From Pandoraea horticolens (lineage in GTDB: Bacteria > Pseudomonadota > Gammaproteobacteria > Burkholderiales > Burkholderiaceae), in contig NZ_CABPSM010000013.1 in the NCBI RefSeq assembly GCF_902459555.1, positions 1 to 64,000 of the forward strand: a DNA stretch of 64,000 nt, read 5' to 3'. The notes under the pieces were generated by a model. That model worked only from the letters and a program-made list of their open reading frames with translations, had not been told where the DNA came from and made no database searches. Both the position numbers and the translations under genes were made by a program. Of the stretch, positions 51,002-60,370 are shown one piece after another (within the stretch, counting starts at the first letter, position 1; each line of letters opens with the position of its first letter).

Positions 51002-51944
51002 TCCCGATAATCGAGGCTTTGGCCAGCAAGGCCCGGCATGATTCCTCGCAGTCATGATCCGGGGAGGCACCGGGCCAGTGGGTGGTTGATGATCGCTGAT
51101 AGGGGTTTCGCCGGGATATCCCCATGCCACCGACCGCTCACCCCGATTCCCCGTACAGCAAGAACGCGGCGGTGGACTGCTGCCGGAATCAAGACACTTT
51201 CCAGCTTCACGCCAAGGCGTTCAAGCCAGGTCGGGCCCATGAGACCGCGCATACAACCGCGGCAAGTGTCTTCGACCGCTCCATGCAGTCCAACGTGGTG
51301 TCATGTCACCTCTAACGCGCTCCGCCCATCTCCAAAAAACTACACATCGATTATTACGATGTTCATTAGTCCGGTGAGTTCGCTACTGTCGACCATTATT
51401 TTTGGTTTGGGCGTAAGCGATCCAATATGAAATAACAACATTCCCCCTTGGCCATTGAGGATATCTTCCGTTACAGCAACAAAATGATGCTTTCCATTCG
51501 GACTGACAACACCGGCCGGACCAAATCCGTTTAACCGAGCCACATTTCCAAGTAGCGTGAATTTTTGATCAGAAGATTCCAATTTGAGCATGGAATCGAA
51601 GTTCCCAATGGAGATGGCGAGCCATCCGACTGCACGGAATAAGGATGAATACTCCCGTATTCCAAGACGCAAGAAAGGGGGTTTTTTGGACCGCCGCCGA
51701 GACGGCAGCGGTCCAATACACCCGGCACAGAACTCTCATATAGCATCGCGAACAAGCATAGACACCTGTGTTTCACTACGACCGTCGGCGCACACTCGGC
51801 TCGTCGACGACATGCTTCACCGACACCCGCTAGTCCCAGACCTAGCCGCCGGCGCGACCATCGCTCCGATAGCTCATACCGTCACGGATTGTTCATGCAA
51901 ATGCCATATAGTCATGCGTCCCCCCTTCGATCTGAACGCGAGCT
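51002..51944. other. Intergenic region between the orphan gene and the two-component system
   Basis: About 940 bases. One minus-strand frame is listed separately. Bases 51040-51330 have no recognised coding content. The last 60 bases must hold the leader of the response regulator. Confidence 0.4.
51340..51672 (-). CDS. Hypothetical protein or fragment (110 aa)
   Basis: The frame reads like a folded protein or fragment (KFTLLGNVARLNGFG, PAGVVSPNGKHHFVAVTEDI, GGMLLFHIGSL). GC is lower than in its surroundings. No ribosome site, signal peptide or known domain was found. It may be the remnant of a longer protein. Confidence 0.4.
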   Translation of the reverse strand: MRLGIREYSSLFRAVGWLAISIGNFDSMLKLESSDQKFTLLGNVARLNGFGPAGVVSPNGKHHFVAVTEDILNGQGGMLLFHIGSLTPKPKIMVDSSELTGLMNIVIIDV

Positions 51945-52685
51945 ATGGACGCAATCGCCACGAACGCCGACAAACCCTATGCCGTCCGCTCGGCCGCTTC
52001 CGTTCATCGCATTCTCGTTGTTGAAGACGAAGCCAAGGTCGCCCACGAACTTGTTTCCGCACTTGGGGAGCACGGATTCACGGTCGAACTTGCACGTGCC
52101 GGCGGAGAGGGGTTGCAACGCCTGCTGCACGGCCAGTACGATTGCGTGGTTCTCGATCGTCTACTGCCTGAGATAGACGGCATGTCGATCCTCGCTACGG
52201 CCCGCAACGTCGGTATCAAGACACCTGTCCTGGTGCTCTCCGCACTGGGCGCCGCCGATGAACGTGTGCGCGGCCTGCGTAACGGCGCCGACGACTACCT
52301 CACAAAACCCTTCAGCTTCGACGAGTTGACGGCTCGTATCGATGTGCTGCTCCGTCGGCACAGCGATACGGACACCGGCGCCAGCCTGCGTGTGGGTGAC
52401 CTGCATCTCGATCGAGACAACGGCACCGTGACGCGCGCAGGCGTGCCCGTCTCATTGAAGCCTCGCGAGATGCGCCTGCTCGAGTATCTGATGCGCAACG
52501 CCAATCAGGTCGTCACGCGTGCATTGTTGTTCGAGTCTGTATGGAAATATCAGCACGACGTGCAGACCAACGTCATCGATGTCCATATCGCCCGCTTGCG
52601 CAAGAAGATTTCACTCGATGGCGCATGCTCGGCCATGATCGACACCGTTCGCGGCACCGGCTACGTCCTCCATGCCGACGACTGA
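51945..52685 (+). CDS. OmpR/PhoB-type response regulator (246 aa)
   Basis: The receiver domain (residues 21-135) has the acidic pair in ILVVEDEAK and the phospho-acceptor Asp71 in CVVLDRLLP. The switch Ser and Lys are in VLVLSALG and DYLTKPFS. A winged-helix DNA-binding domain follows (about 150-244, SLKPREMRLLEYLMRNANQV, VIDVHIARLRKKI, GTGYVLHADD). It pairs with the histidine kinase gene that overlaps its last 14 bases. Target genes are not shown by sequence, but the closest candidates are the phosphatase and TonB-receptor genes that follow. Confidence 0.94.
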   Translation: MDAIATNADKPYAVRSAASVHRILVVEDEAKVAHELVSALGEHGFTVELARAGGEGLQRLLHGQYDCVVLDRLLPEIDGMSILATARNVGIKTPVLVLSALGAADERVRGLRNGADDYLTKPFSFDELTARIDVLLRRHSDTDTGASLRVGDLHLDRDNGTVTRAGVPVSLKPREMRLLEYLMRNANQVVTRALLFESVWKYQHDVQTNVIDVHIARLRKKISLDGACSAMIDTVRGTGYVLHADD

Positions 52686-54123
52686 ACGCAGCTTTTTGCG
52701 CAGTCTGTGGGGCGCAGGCCCCATCTTCGCGATCTTCATCGTGTCGGTCGTCTCGCTGTTCGCGGTGGTCTACTGGCTCACGATGGGCTACCTGACGGAT
52801 CTTGTCGATGCACGCCTGCAGCGCGAAAGCACCCAGCTTATCCGGCGCACGGCTGCCGACGCACGGACCAATATCTCGGAACGCAGCCGTCGCGAGGCCG
52901 CCAATGTGCGCCCCTACGGCCTGTTCACCGCCAGCGGTCAGCGACTGGCCGGGAATGTCGATGTGCTGCCAAAAGATGTACCCGACTGGCAAGCCTATCG
53001 ATACACGAAGACCGTCGTCGACAAGGAGGGCCAGGCGTGGGCACGCCCCTATCGCGCCATGATCGCCACTATGCCCGACGCCAACCGGGTAATCGTCGGG
53101 CAGGCCGTCGACGATATCGACCGCTTTGATCACATGCTGGTGCGCGTCGCCATCGGCGGCCTGCTCGCGACGATTCTGCTGGGCGCCCTGTGTGGATATG
53201 CATTGCATCGCGCCGCAAACCAGCGCGTTCGTCAGTTGCGGGAGTCCTGTCAGGACATCATTTCCAGTCACTTTACGCGCCGTCTTCCGACGCGTGGCCG
53301 TCGCGACGACATCGACCTGCTGGTGGGCTTCGTCAACACGATGCTCGACGACATCGAGCGCCTCGTATCGGAACTACGCGGCGTGTGCGCTTGGATTGCC
53401 CACGATCTGCGAACACCGATGACGAGCCTTCGCGCAGGGCTGGAGCGCGTGCGCCGTGGCGCGACCTCCGTCGGTGACTACGATACGGCAGTCGAGCGTG
53501 CCCTGGAGCAGACCGACCACGTGCTCGATCGCTTCTCGGCCCTGCTTCGCATCGCTGAAATCGACGCTCACGCTCGCCGCGAAAACTTCCGTCTGGTCGA
53601 CCTCGCCCGCATTGTCGAAGATGTCGTTGATCTCTATGAGCCGCTCGCCGAAGCGCGCGCGGTGACATTGACCGTGCAAACGCAGCGCAGCGCTCCCGTG
53701 CTTGGCGACAGCGATCTTATCTTCGGCGCGATTCAGAACCTGCTCGACAACGCGTTGAAATTCACCCCGTCGGGTGGCGCCGTGCACTTGCGTGTGATGG
53801 CGACGTCGCAACAGGCCATGGTGGAGGTGTGTGACACCGGTCCGGGCATTGCCAGCATCGAGCGTGACGCCGTGCTGCGGCCATTCTATCGCGGCGCAGG
53901 CGTGAGCGGCATGCCAACGCCGGGCCACGGATTAGGGCTGAGCGTCGTCGCGGCGACGGCCCGCATTCATAGCGCAGTAATGCGAATCGACGACGCCCAG
54001 CCCGGCTGCCGCGTCGCGTTGCGTTTCGCGGCTGCACCGGCCGCCCACTCAACATCCGACGCTTTGCCCGCAGCACCCGCGCCTCCGTGCGAGCCCCACT
54101 CGACCGGCACCGCCAGCGCCTGA
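52672..54123 (+). CDS. Sensor histidine kinase (483 aa)
   Basis: Two membrane helices (about 16-40 and 158-178) flank a periplasmic sensor of some 115 residues. Then come a HAMP domain (about 180-230), the dimerisation box with His244 in WIAHDLRTPM, and the ATPase domain with N box LLDNALKFTP, G1 box DTGPGI and G2 box GHGLGLSVV. The tail is Pro/Ala-rich. It is a standard inner-membrane kinase for the regulator encoded just upstream. The signal is unknown. The gene converges on the PAP2 phosphatase with 5 bases between the stops. Confidence 0.94.
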   Translation: MPTTERSFLRSLWGAGPIFAIFIVSVVSLFAVVYWLTMGYLTDLVDARLQRESTQLIRRTAADARTNISERSRREAANVRPYGLFTASGQRLAGNVDVLPKDVPDWQAYRYTKTVVDKEGQAWARPYRAMIATMPDANRVIVGQAVDDIDRFDHMLVRVAIGGLLATILLGALCGYALHRAANQRVRQLRESCQDIISSHFTRRLPTRGRRDDIDLLVGFVNTMLDDIERLVSELRGVCAWIAHDLRTPMTSLRAGLERVRRGATSVGDYDTAVERALEQTDHVLDRFSALLRIAEIDAHARRENFRLVDLARIVEDVVDLYEPLAEARAVTLTVQTQRSAPVLGDSDLIFGAIQNLLDNALKFTPSGGAVHLRVMATSQQAMVEVCDTGPGIASIERDAVLRPFYRGAGVSGMPTPGHGLGLSVVAATARIHSAVMRIDDAQPGCRVALRFAAAPAAHSTSDALPAAPAPPCEPHSTGTASA

Positions 54124-54128
54124 CCTGC

Positions 54129-54905
54129 TTATCGCAACGGCGGCAGACCCAATGCTTCGCGCGTCTCGCGCGTCGCCTTGACGAGATCGTCCCGAAACGA
54201 CGGATTGGCGAGCATGGCAGAGGCAATCACGGTGCCGCTTATCTTGCCAGCCTCGACATCGCTCACATAGTGCACACCGCCCAACGCCCGGCCCTGTGCG
54301 TAGGCTTCGGCGCGGGAGAAAATTTCCGTTCGCTTCTCCGGAACCATCTCGGCGAGCACCACGGCAGTCAGATAGGCGAACGTCGCGTGTCCGCTCGGGT
54401 AGCTCGGTGAAGTGCCCTCGGTGACGATGCCAGGGTGCACCTCGGTGCTGACGTTGTACGGACGCGGACGCTTCCAGTAATCCTTCGCCACCTTGAGCGG
54501 TGCTGCGCCCGCCTTCGCCAGACGAGTGAAGAACATCTCAGTGAACGGCAGCCGGTCCGCGCGGAAACCCGCACCGACAACATCTGCAAAGCGGAACACG
54601 CTCTTGCGCGTGTCGCCGTCGGCAAGCGCCAGTTGCGCAGCAGTGCGTGAGCGTTGCAGCACGAGCACCTGACGCATATCGTCTGCCTGAGCGATGCTGC
54701 CGGGCGCGGGGGGTGGCGCGACAAGCGCGGTCAGATCCGGAGCCGTCGCGGCCAGATAGCCGACGTTAGCAACATCGACCCCGGTTGTAGCATTTACCTC
54801 AGGTGCCACAGGTGTCGTTGCGCCCACATGCACCGCGTGCAGCGCGCAAAGGAGCAGTGTTGCGGATGCGAAGGCGTGTCTATTGCGCGTTAAGACAGAA
54901 AGCAT
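54129..54905 (-). CDS. Secreted PAP2-type acid phosphatase, class A-like (258 aa)
   Basis: A signal peptide (ATLLLCALHAVHVGA) directs it to the periplasm. The PAP2 catalytic signature is complete: K141-x6-RP in KDYWKRPRP, PSGH at 170-173, and R206-x5-H212-x3-D216 in GRALGGVHYVSD. His173, His212 and Asp216 form the expected phosphoryl-transfer site. Length and spacing fit the PhoN/class A non-specific acid phosphatases that release phosphate from organic esters. The gene is divergent from a second secreted phosphatase gene, which suggests shared control. Confidence 0.92.
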   Translation of the reverse strand: MLSVLTRNRHAFASATLLLCALHAVHVGATTPVAPEVNATTGVDVANVGYLAATAPDLTALVAPPPAPGSIAQADDMRQVLVLQRSRTAAQLALADGDTRKSVFRFADVVGAGFRADRLPFTEMFFTRLAKAGAAPLKVAKDYWKRPRPYNVSTEVHPGIVTEGTSPSYPSGHATFAYLTAVVLAEMVPEKRTEIFSRAEAYAQGRALGGVHYVSDVEAGKISGTVIASAMLANPSFRDDLVKATRETREALGLPPLR

Positions 54906-55280
54906 TGGTTCATTCCTTCGAGGATCGAATTGTCGGGTCAGTCATCTCGATCAACGTAGTGAGGTCGATCGGTTCATGAACGCAAGGAGGCTACGAGCCG
55001 TCCGTGACTCGGCAAAGGCGCAAACCTTTCCATCCGGAAAGGTTCACAAAGTGCCGCAAGTGCTGCCGCACGCGGTCTGTCTCGCTGGGAGGCCCGCAGT
55101 TGTCGCCTCTCCACCGATTTCAAAATGCTTGGCGATAAGGTGGCCAACTCCGGCGTTCATGTTGGCAAGCTTTGCTTCATCTGTACATCACGGGCATCCC
55201 CTACAGTTCGCCTCGCTGACCACCGGCGAGTACGCCGGTCCATTCAACCGAGCCCCCAGCGCCGACGAAGCACGATCCCC
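54906..55280. promoter_or_regulatory. Divergent spacer between two secreted phosphatase genes
   Basis: About 375 bases carry the promoters of both phosphatase genes. I looked for a Pho box and did not find a clear pair of TGTCA repeats. The frames open here are chance. Confidence 0.45.
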
Positions 55281-56774
55281 ATGATGCCGACGATTTTTCG
55301 CGTTACCCCGACCTTAGCGCTCGCTTGCGCCATGCTGGTTCCGGTGGCGGCGTATGCCGACCAACCCACCCGCCTCGCGCCGGCTGAGCGTGTCCTGCTG
55401 ATCAGCATCGACGGCATGCACGACCAGGATCTGGCGCGCTATGTGGCGTCGCATCCAGGGTCTGCACTGGCCTCCCTCGCCCGTCACGGCGTGACGTACC
55501 GAAATGCACTGACGCCCGTGCCGTCCGACTCGTTCCCGGGGATGGTCGCGCTCGTAAGCGGCGCCAGCCCCGCCACGTCCGGGGTGTACTACGACGACAG
55601 CTTCGACCGTAAGCTCGTACCGGCCGGCGAATCCTGCACGACGGCTCGCAGCCCCGGCGCCGAAGTCGTCTACGACGATTCGATCGATCGCGATCCGAAA
55701 CGCATCGACGGCGGCGGCGCGATCGAAGCCACCCGTTTGCCGCGCGACCCCGCTCGCCACTGTGCACCGGTCTATCCGCATGACTATATGCGTACGAACA
55801 CCGTATTCGAAGTCGTGCGCACCGCCGGTGGTCGCACCGCCTGGGCAGACAAACATCTCGCCTACGACTTCGTGCACGGCCCAAGCGGACAAGGGGTCGA
55901 CGATCTCTATACACCGGAGATCGCCGCCGTCGGCGAGAAACTCGCCGCCTTCCCGGCCTATGACAACTTGAAGGTCGACGCGTTGCTCAAGCAGATCGAG
56001 GGCCGCGACAGCCGTGGCAGCGGGTCGCCGGGCGTACCGCGTTTGTTCGGCATGAATTTTCAGCAGTTGAGCGTGGCGCAGAAGTCGGGCGACGGCTATC
56101 GCGATGCGCATGCCATGCCGGGAGATGCCATCGGCAAGGCACTCGACCAGATCGACGGCTCGCTGCAACGCCTGCTCAGCGCGCTGGCCGCACGTCATCT
56201 CGAGACCTCCACGCTTGTCGTGATTGCCGCGAAGCACGGTCAATCGCCGATCACGCCCGGACAACTTCGTCGAATCGACGGCAAGCACGTGCTCGACGTC
56301 ATCGCGCAAAGCGCCCCGAATGCCCTGTCCAAAGCCACGCTCGACGACGTCGGCTTGCTGTGGCTCAAACAGCCTCGCGCGACGCAGACCATCGTCAAGG
56401 CGCTGCGAGCCAATGCCAAAACGCTGGGCATCGAACATGTGTATGCAGGCGAAGACATGCCGGAGGGCTGGGGACGCGTCGGTCGGGACAGCCGTGTGCC
56501 GGATATCGCCATCGAGACGACGTACGGCGTCATTTACACGCACGGCACGAAGGTCGCCGAGCACGGCGGTTTTCATGACGACGACCGTCACGTCGCGCTG
56601 CTGATCTCCCGTCCGGACATTGCAGCACAGGAAGTCGATGCGCCGGTCTCGACGCGTCAGGTCGCCCCGACGCTGCTTCAGGCGCTGGCGCTCAAGCCAG
56701 GCGCTCTCGACGCCGTGCGCCGCGAAGGCACCACCCCGCTGCCCGGTATTGTTTTCCGCACAACTGCCGACTGA
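55281..56774 (+). CDS. Secreted alkaline phosphatase / type I phosphodiesterase family protein (497 aa)
   Basis: The ATG at 55281 opens a signal peptide (LALACAMLVPVAAYA). The fold is that of the alkaline phosphatase superfamily, type I phosphodiesterase/nucleotide pyrophosphatase branch. Metal-binding Asp is in LLISIDGMHDQDL, with the nucleophile region VPSDSFPGMVALVSG. Later metal sites are probably in VVIAAKHGQSP and THGTKVAEHGGFHDDDRHVA. It should hydrolyse phosphoesters or nucleotides outside the cytoplasm. The upstream frame to 55125 lacks a ribosome site and signal. A TonB receptor follows after about 115 bases. Confidence 0.88.
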   Translation: MMPTIFRVTPTLALACAMLVPVAAYADQPTRLAPAERVLLISIDGMHDQDLARYVASHPGSALASLARHGVTYRNALTPVPSDSFPGMVALVSGASPATSGVYYDDSFDRKLVPAGESCTTARSPGAEVVYDDSIDRDPKRIDGGGAIEATRLPRDPARHCAPVYPHDYMRTNTVFEVVRTAGGRTAWADKHLAYDFVHGPSGQGVDDLYTPEIAAVGEKLAAFPAYDNLKVDALLKQIEGRDSRGSGSPGVPRLFGMNFQQLSVAQKSGDGYRDAHAMPGDAIGKALDQIDGSLQRLLSALAARHLETSTLVVIAAKHGQSPITPGQLRRIDGKHVLDVIAQSAPNALSKATLDDVGLLWLKQPRATQTIVKALRANAKTLGIEHVYAGEDMPEGWGRVGRDSRVPDIAIETTYGVIYTHGTKVAEHGGFHDDDRHVALLISRPDIAAQEVDAPVSTRQVAPTLLQALALKPGALDAVRREGTTPLPGIVFRTTAD

Positions 56775-56800
56775 GGTGCCGTCGCGTCCCAACACCGGCT

Positions 56801-56860
56801 TATCACGACTCAGCACGACTTAACACGATGTATCAGGGCCGCCGGCCATCTTTGGCCGGC
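56801..56860 (+). promoter_or_regulatory. Short direct repeats and hairpin before the TonB-receptor gene
   Basis: Three near-copies of a 10-mer (TATCACGACT, CAGCACGACT, TAACACGATG) at 56801-56830 are followed by a perfect 8-bp stem, GCCGGCCA (56841-56848) with TGGCCGGC (56853-56860). The hairpin could end or attenuate the phosphatase transcript; there is no T-run. Confidence 0.5.
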
Positions 56861-56889
56861 ACAACTTCCAAAGAGAACGCACCCAAGCC

Positions 56890-59229
56890 ATGAAACTTCA
56901 GACGTTGCGTAACCCGCGTCACGCGCATCCTGCTCGTCCCGCCCGTCTTGCCTTCGCCCTTAGCGCGCCGCACCTGACGCTCACCGCCATCGCGCTAGCG
57001 GTGCTGGCAAGCACCGCTCATGCCCAGAGCACCGCGCCAATCACCGACATTGGCGATGTCTCCGCCTCCGATGTCGGTGCCCCCGTCAACGTCACCGCCA
57101 CCCAGTCGCGTAAGGCACCGACAGAAGCCGCCGCGAAAGCGCTCACGCAAGCGCCACTCGAAGCGACTTCGCCGCAAACGCAGATCAGTAGTGACTACAT
57201 CGCCAATCAGATCAACCCGCAGGCCGACTACGGCACTATTCTGCGCATCGCGCCGAGCTACAGCAGCTCGTCGCCGAACGGCCTCGGCCTGTCGGAGGCG
57301 AAGAACCAGACGCTGCGCGGGTTTCCGGACGGGCAGTTCAACGTGACGTACGACGGCATTCCGTTTGGCGACACCAACGACTTCTCGCACCACACGACCT
57401 CGTATTTCCCGGCGGCGACCATCGGTGGCGTCACCATCGATCGCAGCCCGGGCAACGCCACGACACTCGGTTACGCAACCTTTGGCGGCTCGGTCAACCT
57501 GTTCTCGCCCACACTCAGCCCCACGCGCAAGATCGAGTACTCGCAAACCGTCGGCTCGCACGCAACGTGGCAGGAAAACCTTGGCGTGACGACGGGCATC
57601 ATGCCCGGCCTGCTCGACTCGAACATCTTCCTGAACATCCAGCGCACCGACTCGAACGGCGCGTTGAGCAACAGCGCCGTAGGCAATACGAACATCTTCC
57701 TCAAAGGCGTAACGCCGATCGGCAGCAGCACGCTCGTGACGTGGGTCTACGCGTACGACAAGATTCACTTCAATAACCCGGGCGGCGCCACGCTCAACCA
57801 AGTGGCTCAGAACGGTTACAACTACGGCCTGAACGGCGACCCGAAGAGCCCGAACTACTGGGGCTACAACTATCAGGACAAGAACACCGAGTTCGCCTAC
57901 CTCGACGTCAAACACGACTTCGACAGCGGGTGGAGCCTGAACAACAAGCTCTACACGTACTACTACTACAACCTGAGCCACGAACTGAACGGCGACAACA
58001 CGTCATCGCCACTCTCGGCATTGAGCGCTGCCAAGCCCTTCTCGGCGGGGCAATCAGGTTCCGACATTGCCGGTGCGTTGAAGCTCAACGAGTACCGAAC
58101 GTACGGGGACACGCTGAGTGCGACACACACCGGCACCTATGGCACATTCACGGGTGGCTTCTGGGTCGAACACACGCGTAATCCGCGCAATCGCTTCGCG
58201 TACGACGCCACGACCGGCCAGTCGATCAAACAGAACGCCACCTACGGCAACACCTACTACGACATGATCGACGAGGTGAACACCGCTCAGGCGTTCTCGC
58301 AGTACGCATGGAAAGCAACAGATGCACTGACCGTCACACCGGGTATCCGCTACCAGCACTTCGAGCGCTCGTTGTCGGCCAGCGTGTTGCAGAACAACCT
58401 GCCCGGGACGTCGGCTAGCAAATCGTGGAACAGCGTGCTGCCGAGCCTGGATGTCAACTATCGCTTCACGTCGCTGTGGTCGGGCTATGCGCAGGTCTCG
58501 CGCGGCGCGCTCGGGCCGAACCTGAACACGTTGTACTCCGCCAATCCGGCGGGCAACAACTACGTCAATCCTCAGACGTCGATGGCGTACCAGATCGGCA
58601 CGGTATTCAAGGCAGATCGCTTTACGTTCAATGCCGATGCCTACCTGATCGAGTTCAGCAACTACATCACGAAGAGTGGTTCGGGGGCAAACGCCAGCTA
58701 CTTCAACGCCGGCGGCGTGCGCTACACCGGTGTTGAAGCCGAAGGCAACGTGTTGCTCGGCAGCGGCTTCTCGTTCTACGCGAACGGATCGCTTAACAAC
58801 GCCACGTACACGCAGAACGGCACGGGCTCGCAGATTTGGAAGTCGGGTCAGCGAATTTCGTTTGTCCCGCAGTACACGGCCGCCATCGCACTCAATTTCG
58901 ATCAGGGGCCGTGGCACGCGGGCATCAACACCAAGTTCGTCGGCTCGATGTACCAAGGCAGCAACGGAGCGGCTGACGGCTCGATCTACAAGGTCGGACC
59001 GTATAACGTCACGAGCATGATGATCGCGCGCGACTTCACCAACCTCAGCTCGGTACTCAAGAAGGTTCGCGTGTCGTTCGGCGTCGACAACCTGTTTGAC
59101 ACGCACCGCATTACCGACAACCTCGGACCTGCCGCGACCGATACCAGCAAGGGGACCGACGCGAACCAGTTCCTCTACTACTTCGTGCCGGGCCGCAGCT
59201 TCTACGTCAACCTGCGCGCCGAGATCTGA
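56890..59229 (+). CDS. TonB-dependent outer-membrane receptor (779 aa)
   Basis: A long signal peptide (TAIALAVLASTAHAQS) precedes the plug domain (about 75-215; TLRGFPDGQFNVTYDGIPFG, IGGVTIDRSPGNAT, GYATFGGSVNLFSP). A 22-strand-type barrel follows, ending in FVPGRSFYVNLRAEI with a terminal aromatic/aliphatic strand. There is no N-terminal signalling (STN) domain. The ligand is unknown; the plug wording is of the general siderophore/organic-ligand kind. Clustered exbB-exbD-tonB genes directly downstream suggest a dedicated energiser. Two secreted phosphatases upstream point to a substrate such as a phosphoester or a metal freed from one. Confidence 0.93.
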   Translation: MKLQTLRNPRHAHPARPARLAFALSAPHLTLTAIALAVLASTAHAQSTAPITDIGDVSASDVGAPVNVTATQSRKAPTEAAAKALTQAPLEATSPQTQISSDYIANQINPQADYGTILRIAPSYSSSSPNGLGLSEAKNQTLRGFPDGQFNVTYDGIPFGDTNDFSHHTTSYFPAATIGGVTIDRSPGNATTLGYATFGGSVNLFSPTLSPTRKIEYSQTVGSHATWQENLGVTTGIMPGLLDSNIFLNIQRTDSNGALSNSAVGNTNIFLKGVTPIGSSTLVTWVYAYDKIHFNNPGGATLNQVAQNGYNYGLNGDPKSPNYWGYNYQDKNTEFAYLDVKHDFDSGWSLNNKLYTYYYYNLSHELNGDNTSSPLSALSAAKPFSAGQSGSDIAGALKLNEYRTYGDTLSATHTGTYGTFTGGFWVEHTRNPRNRFAYDATTGQSIKQNATYGNTYYDMIDEVNTAQAFSQYAWKATDALTVTPGIRYQHFERSLSASVLQNNLPGTSASKSWNSVLPSLDVNYRFTSLWSGYAQVSRGALGPNLNTLYSANPAGNNYVNPQTSMAYQIGTVFKADRFTFNADAYLIEFSNYITKSGSGANASYFNAGGVRYTGVEAEGNVLLGSGFSFYANGSLNNATYTQNGTGSQIWKSGQRISFVPQYTAAIALNFDQGPWHAGINTKFVGSMYQGSNGAADGSIYKVGPYNVTSMMIARDFTNLSSVLKKVRVSFGVDNLFDTHRITDNLGPAATDTSKGTDANQFLYYFVPGRSFYVNLRAEI

Positions 59230-59244
59230 TCGGCTCCCCAATCA

Positions 59245-59268
59245 CCGGCCGCATGATCATGCGGCCGG
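59245..59268. terminator. 24-bp perfect palindrome between receptor and exbB
   Basis: Two 12-base halves (CCGGCCGCATGA and TCATGCGGCCGG) give a perfect palindrome with no spacer. The transcript could fold into a stable hairpin 16 bases after the receptor stop. It may reduce read-through from the highly needed receptor to the exbB-exbD-tonB genes, or protect the 3' end. No T-run, so simple intrinsic termination is doubtful. Confidence 0.6.
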
Positions 59269-59296
59269 CGTTCATTTCTGCGGAAGGGAAATTTTC

Positions 59297-59968
59297 ATGA
59301 ATCTGACTCAATTCAATCAACTGGCGATGTCCTCGGGCGGCACGCTCTATCTCATGGCGCTGCTAGCGTTCGTCGGCATCACTGTGATCGTGGATCGCGG
59401 TTTGCGCCTGCGCCGGACGTTCCGCCGCGGCCAGCGCATTGTCGAGGCGGTAAGCGCACTACCCGTCGTCGACGTGCACGACGCCGACGAATTGCGCGCC
59501 GCTGCCGCGGGCTTGCCGCACGGCCATCTGCTCGACACATACGCGCACAATCTCAAACGCTCGCACGACGGCGATATGGAATCCGCCATCGATGAAGCGA
59601 TCTACCTGGAGGTGCCGGGCATCGATCGCGGCCTGTGGGTGCTCGACACGGTCATCACCGTTGCGCCACTGCTAGGCTTGTTTGGCACGATCATCGGCAT
59701 GTTCCACGCGTTCGACGTGCTCGGCGCGTCCGGCGGCGATCCCACGCGTGTGACCTCGGGGGTGGCAGAAGCGCTGATCGCGACCGCATGCGGTCTGGCC
59801 ATCGCCATGAGTCATCTGTGGTTCTTCAATGGCATGCAGGACACCGTGCGTCAGACGGTCCATCAAATGGATACGCTCAAGCGTCTATTGCTCAACCGGC
59901 ATTACGTCGCAAAACAGGCCCAAGAGCCGACGGGCGTGGTGCTGCGTCACGAACGTGCTTCGGCGTGA
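59297..59968 (+). CDS. exbB: ExbB/TolQ/MotA-family proton channel protein (223 aa)
   Basis: The 223-residue inner-membrane protein has three membrane segments: GGTLYLMALLAFVGITVIV, LDTVITVAPLLGLFGTIIGM and SGVAEALIATACGLAIAMSH. The last two show the ExbB/TolQ pattern (LLGLFGTIIGMFHAF; AEALIATACGLAIA). It energises the outer-membrane receptor with ExbD and TonB. The ATG at 59297 follows GGAAGGGAAA; the longer frame begins inside the receptor gene. Confidence 0.93.
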   Translation: MNLTQFNQLAMSSGGTLYLMALLAFVGITVIVDRGLRLRRTFRRGQRIVEAVSALPVVDVHDADELRAAAAGLPHGHLLDTYAHNLKRSHDGDMESAIDEAIYLEVPGIDRGLWVLDTVITVAPLLGLFGTIIGMFHAFDVLGASGGDPTRVTSGVAEALIATACGLAIAMSHLWFFNGMQDTVRQTVHQMDTLKRLLLNRHYVAKQAQEPTGVVLRHERASA

Positions 59969-59977
59969 GAGTCTGCG

Positions 59978-60370
59978 ATGCGATATTTCGAAACAAAAAA
60001 AACCCGCATCGAAGTCGTGCCGATGATCGACATCATGTTCTTCCTGCTGGTGTTCTTCATCATGATCACGCTCAAGATGATGCCGTCGATGGGTATGTCG
60101 GCCAAGCTGCCGGGAAGCTCGACCGCGCAAGACCTGCCGCACCCCAAAGTGCTCGTTGCGTTGCACGCCGATGGTAGCGTCGAAGCCGATCACCAACCAG
60201 TCACGCTTGACGCCCTGACCGCCAGCCTGCGTGCGCACGACCCTGAGCATACGGTGGTCACCATCGCCAGTGAAAAGACCGCCAACGTCCAACAGTTGAC
60301 CCGTTTGATGGATGCATGCCGAACGGCGGGTGTGACGCAGATCGGGATTGCGACGAAAGAGGCCTCATGA
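59978..60370 (+). CDS. exbD: ExbD/TolR-family protein (130 aa)
   Basis: The N-terminal membrane helix (VVPMIDIMFFLLVFFIMITL) contains the functional Asp of ExbD in PMIDIMF. It is followed by a periplasmic domain (about 45-130). The gene is 9 bases after exbB and its stop overlaps the tonB start as ATGA. It couples proton flow to TonB motion. Confidence 0.93.
   Translation: MRYFETKKTRIEVVPMIDIMFFLLVFFIMITLKMMPSMGMSAKLPGSSTAQDLPHPKVLVALHADGSVEADHQPVTLDALTASLRAHDPEHTVVTIASEKTANVQQLTRLMDACRTAGVTQIGIATKEAS

Noticed and set aside
51052-51252. Possible transposase fragment on the minus strand
   Set aside because: The translation (WLERLGVKLESVLIPAAVHR) did not match a family signature that I could name.
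54906-55280. Pho box between the two phosphatase genes
   Set aside because: No pair of TGTCA-type repeats with 11-bp spacing was found on either strand.
55314-56816. A 500-codon minus-strand open frame over the secreted phosphatase gene
   Set aside because: The + strand frame has a signal peptide and metal-binding motifs; the minus frame has a composition typical of a shadow.
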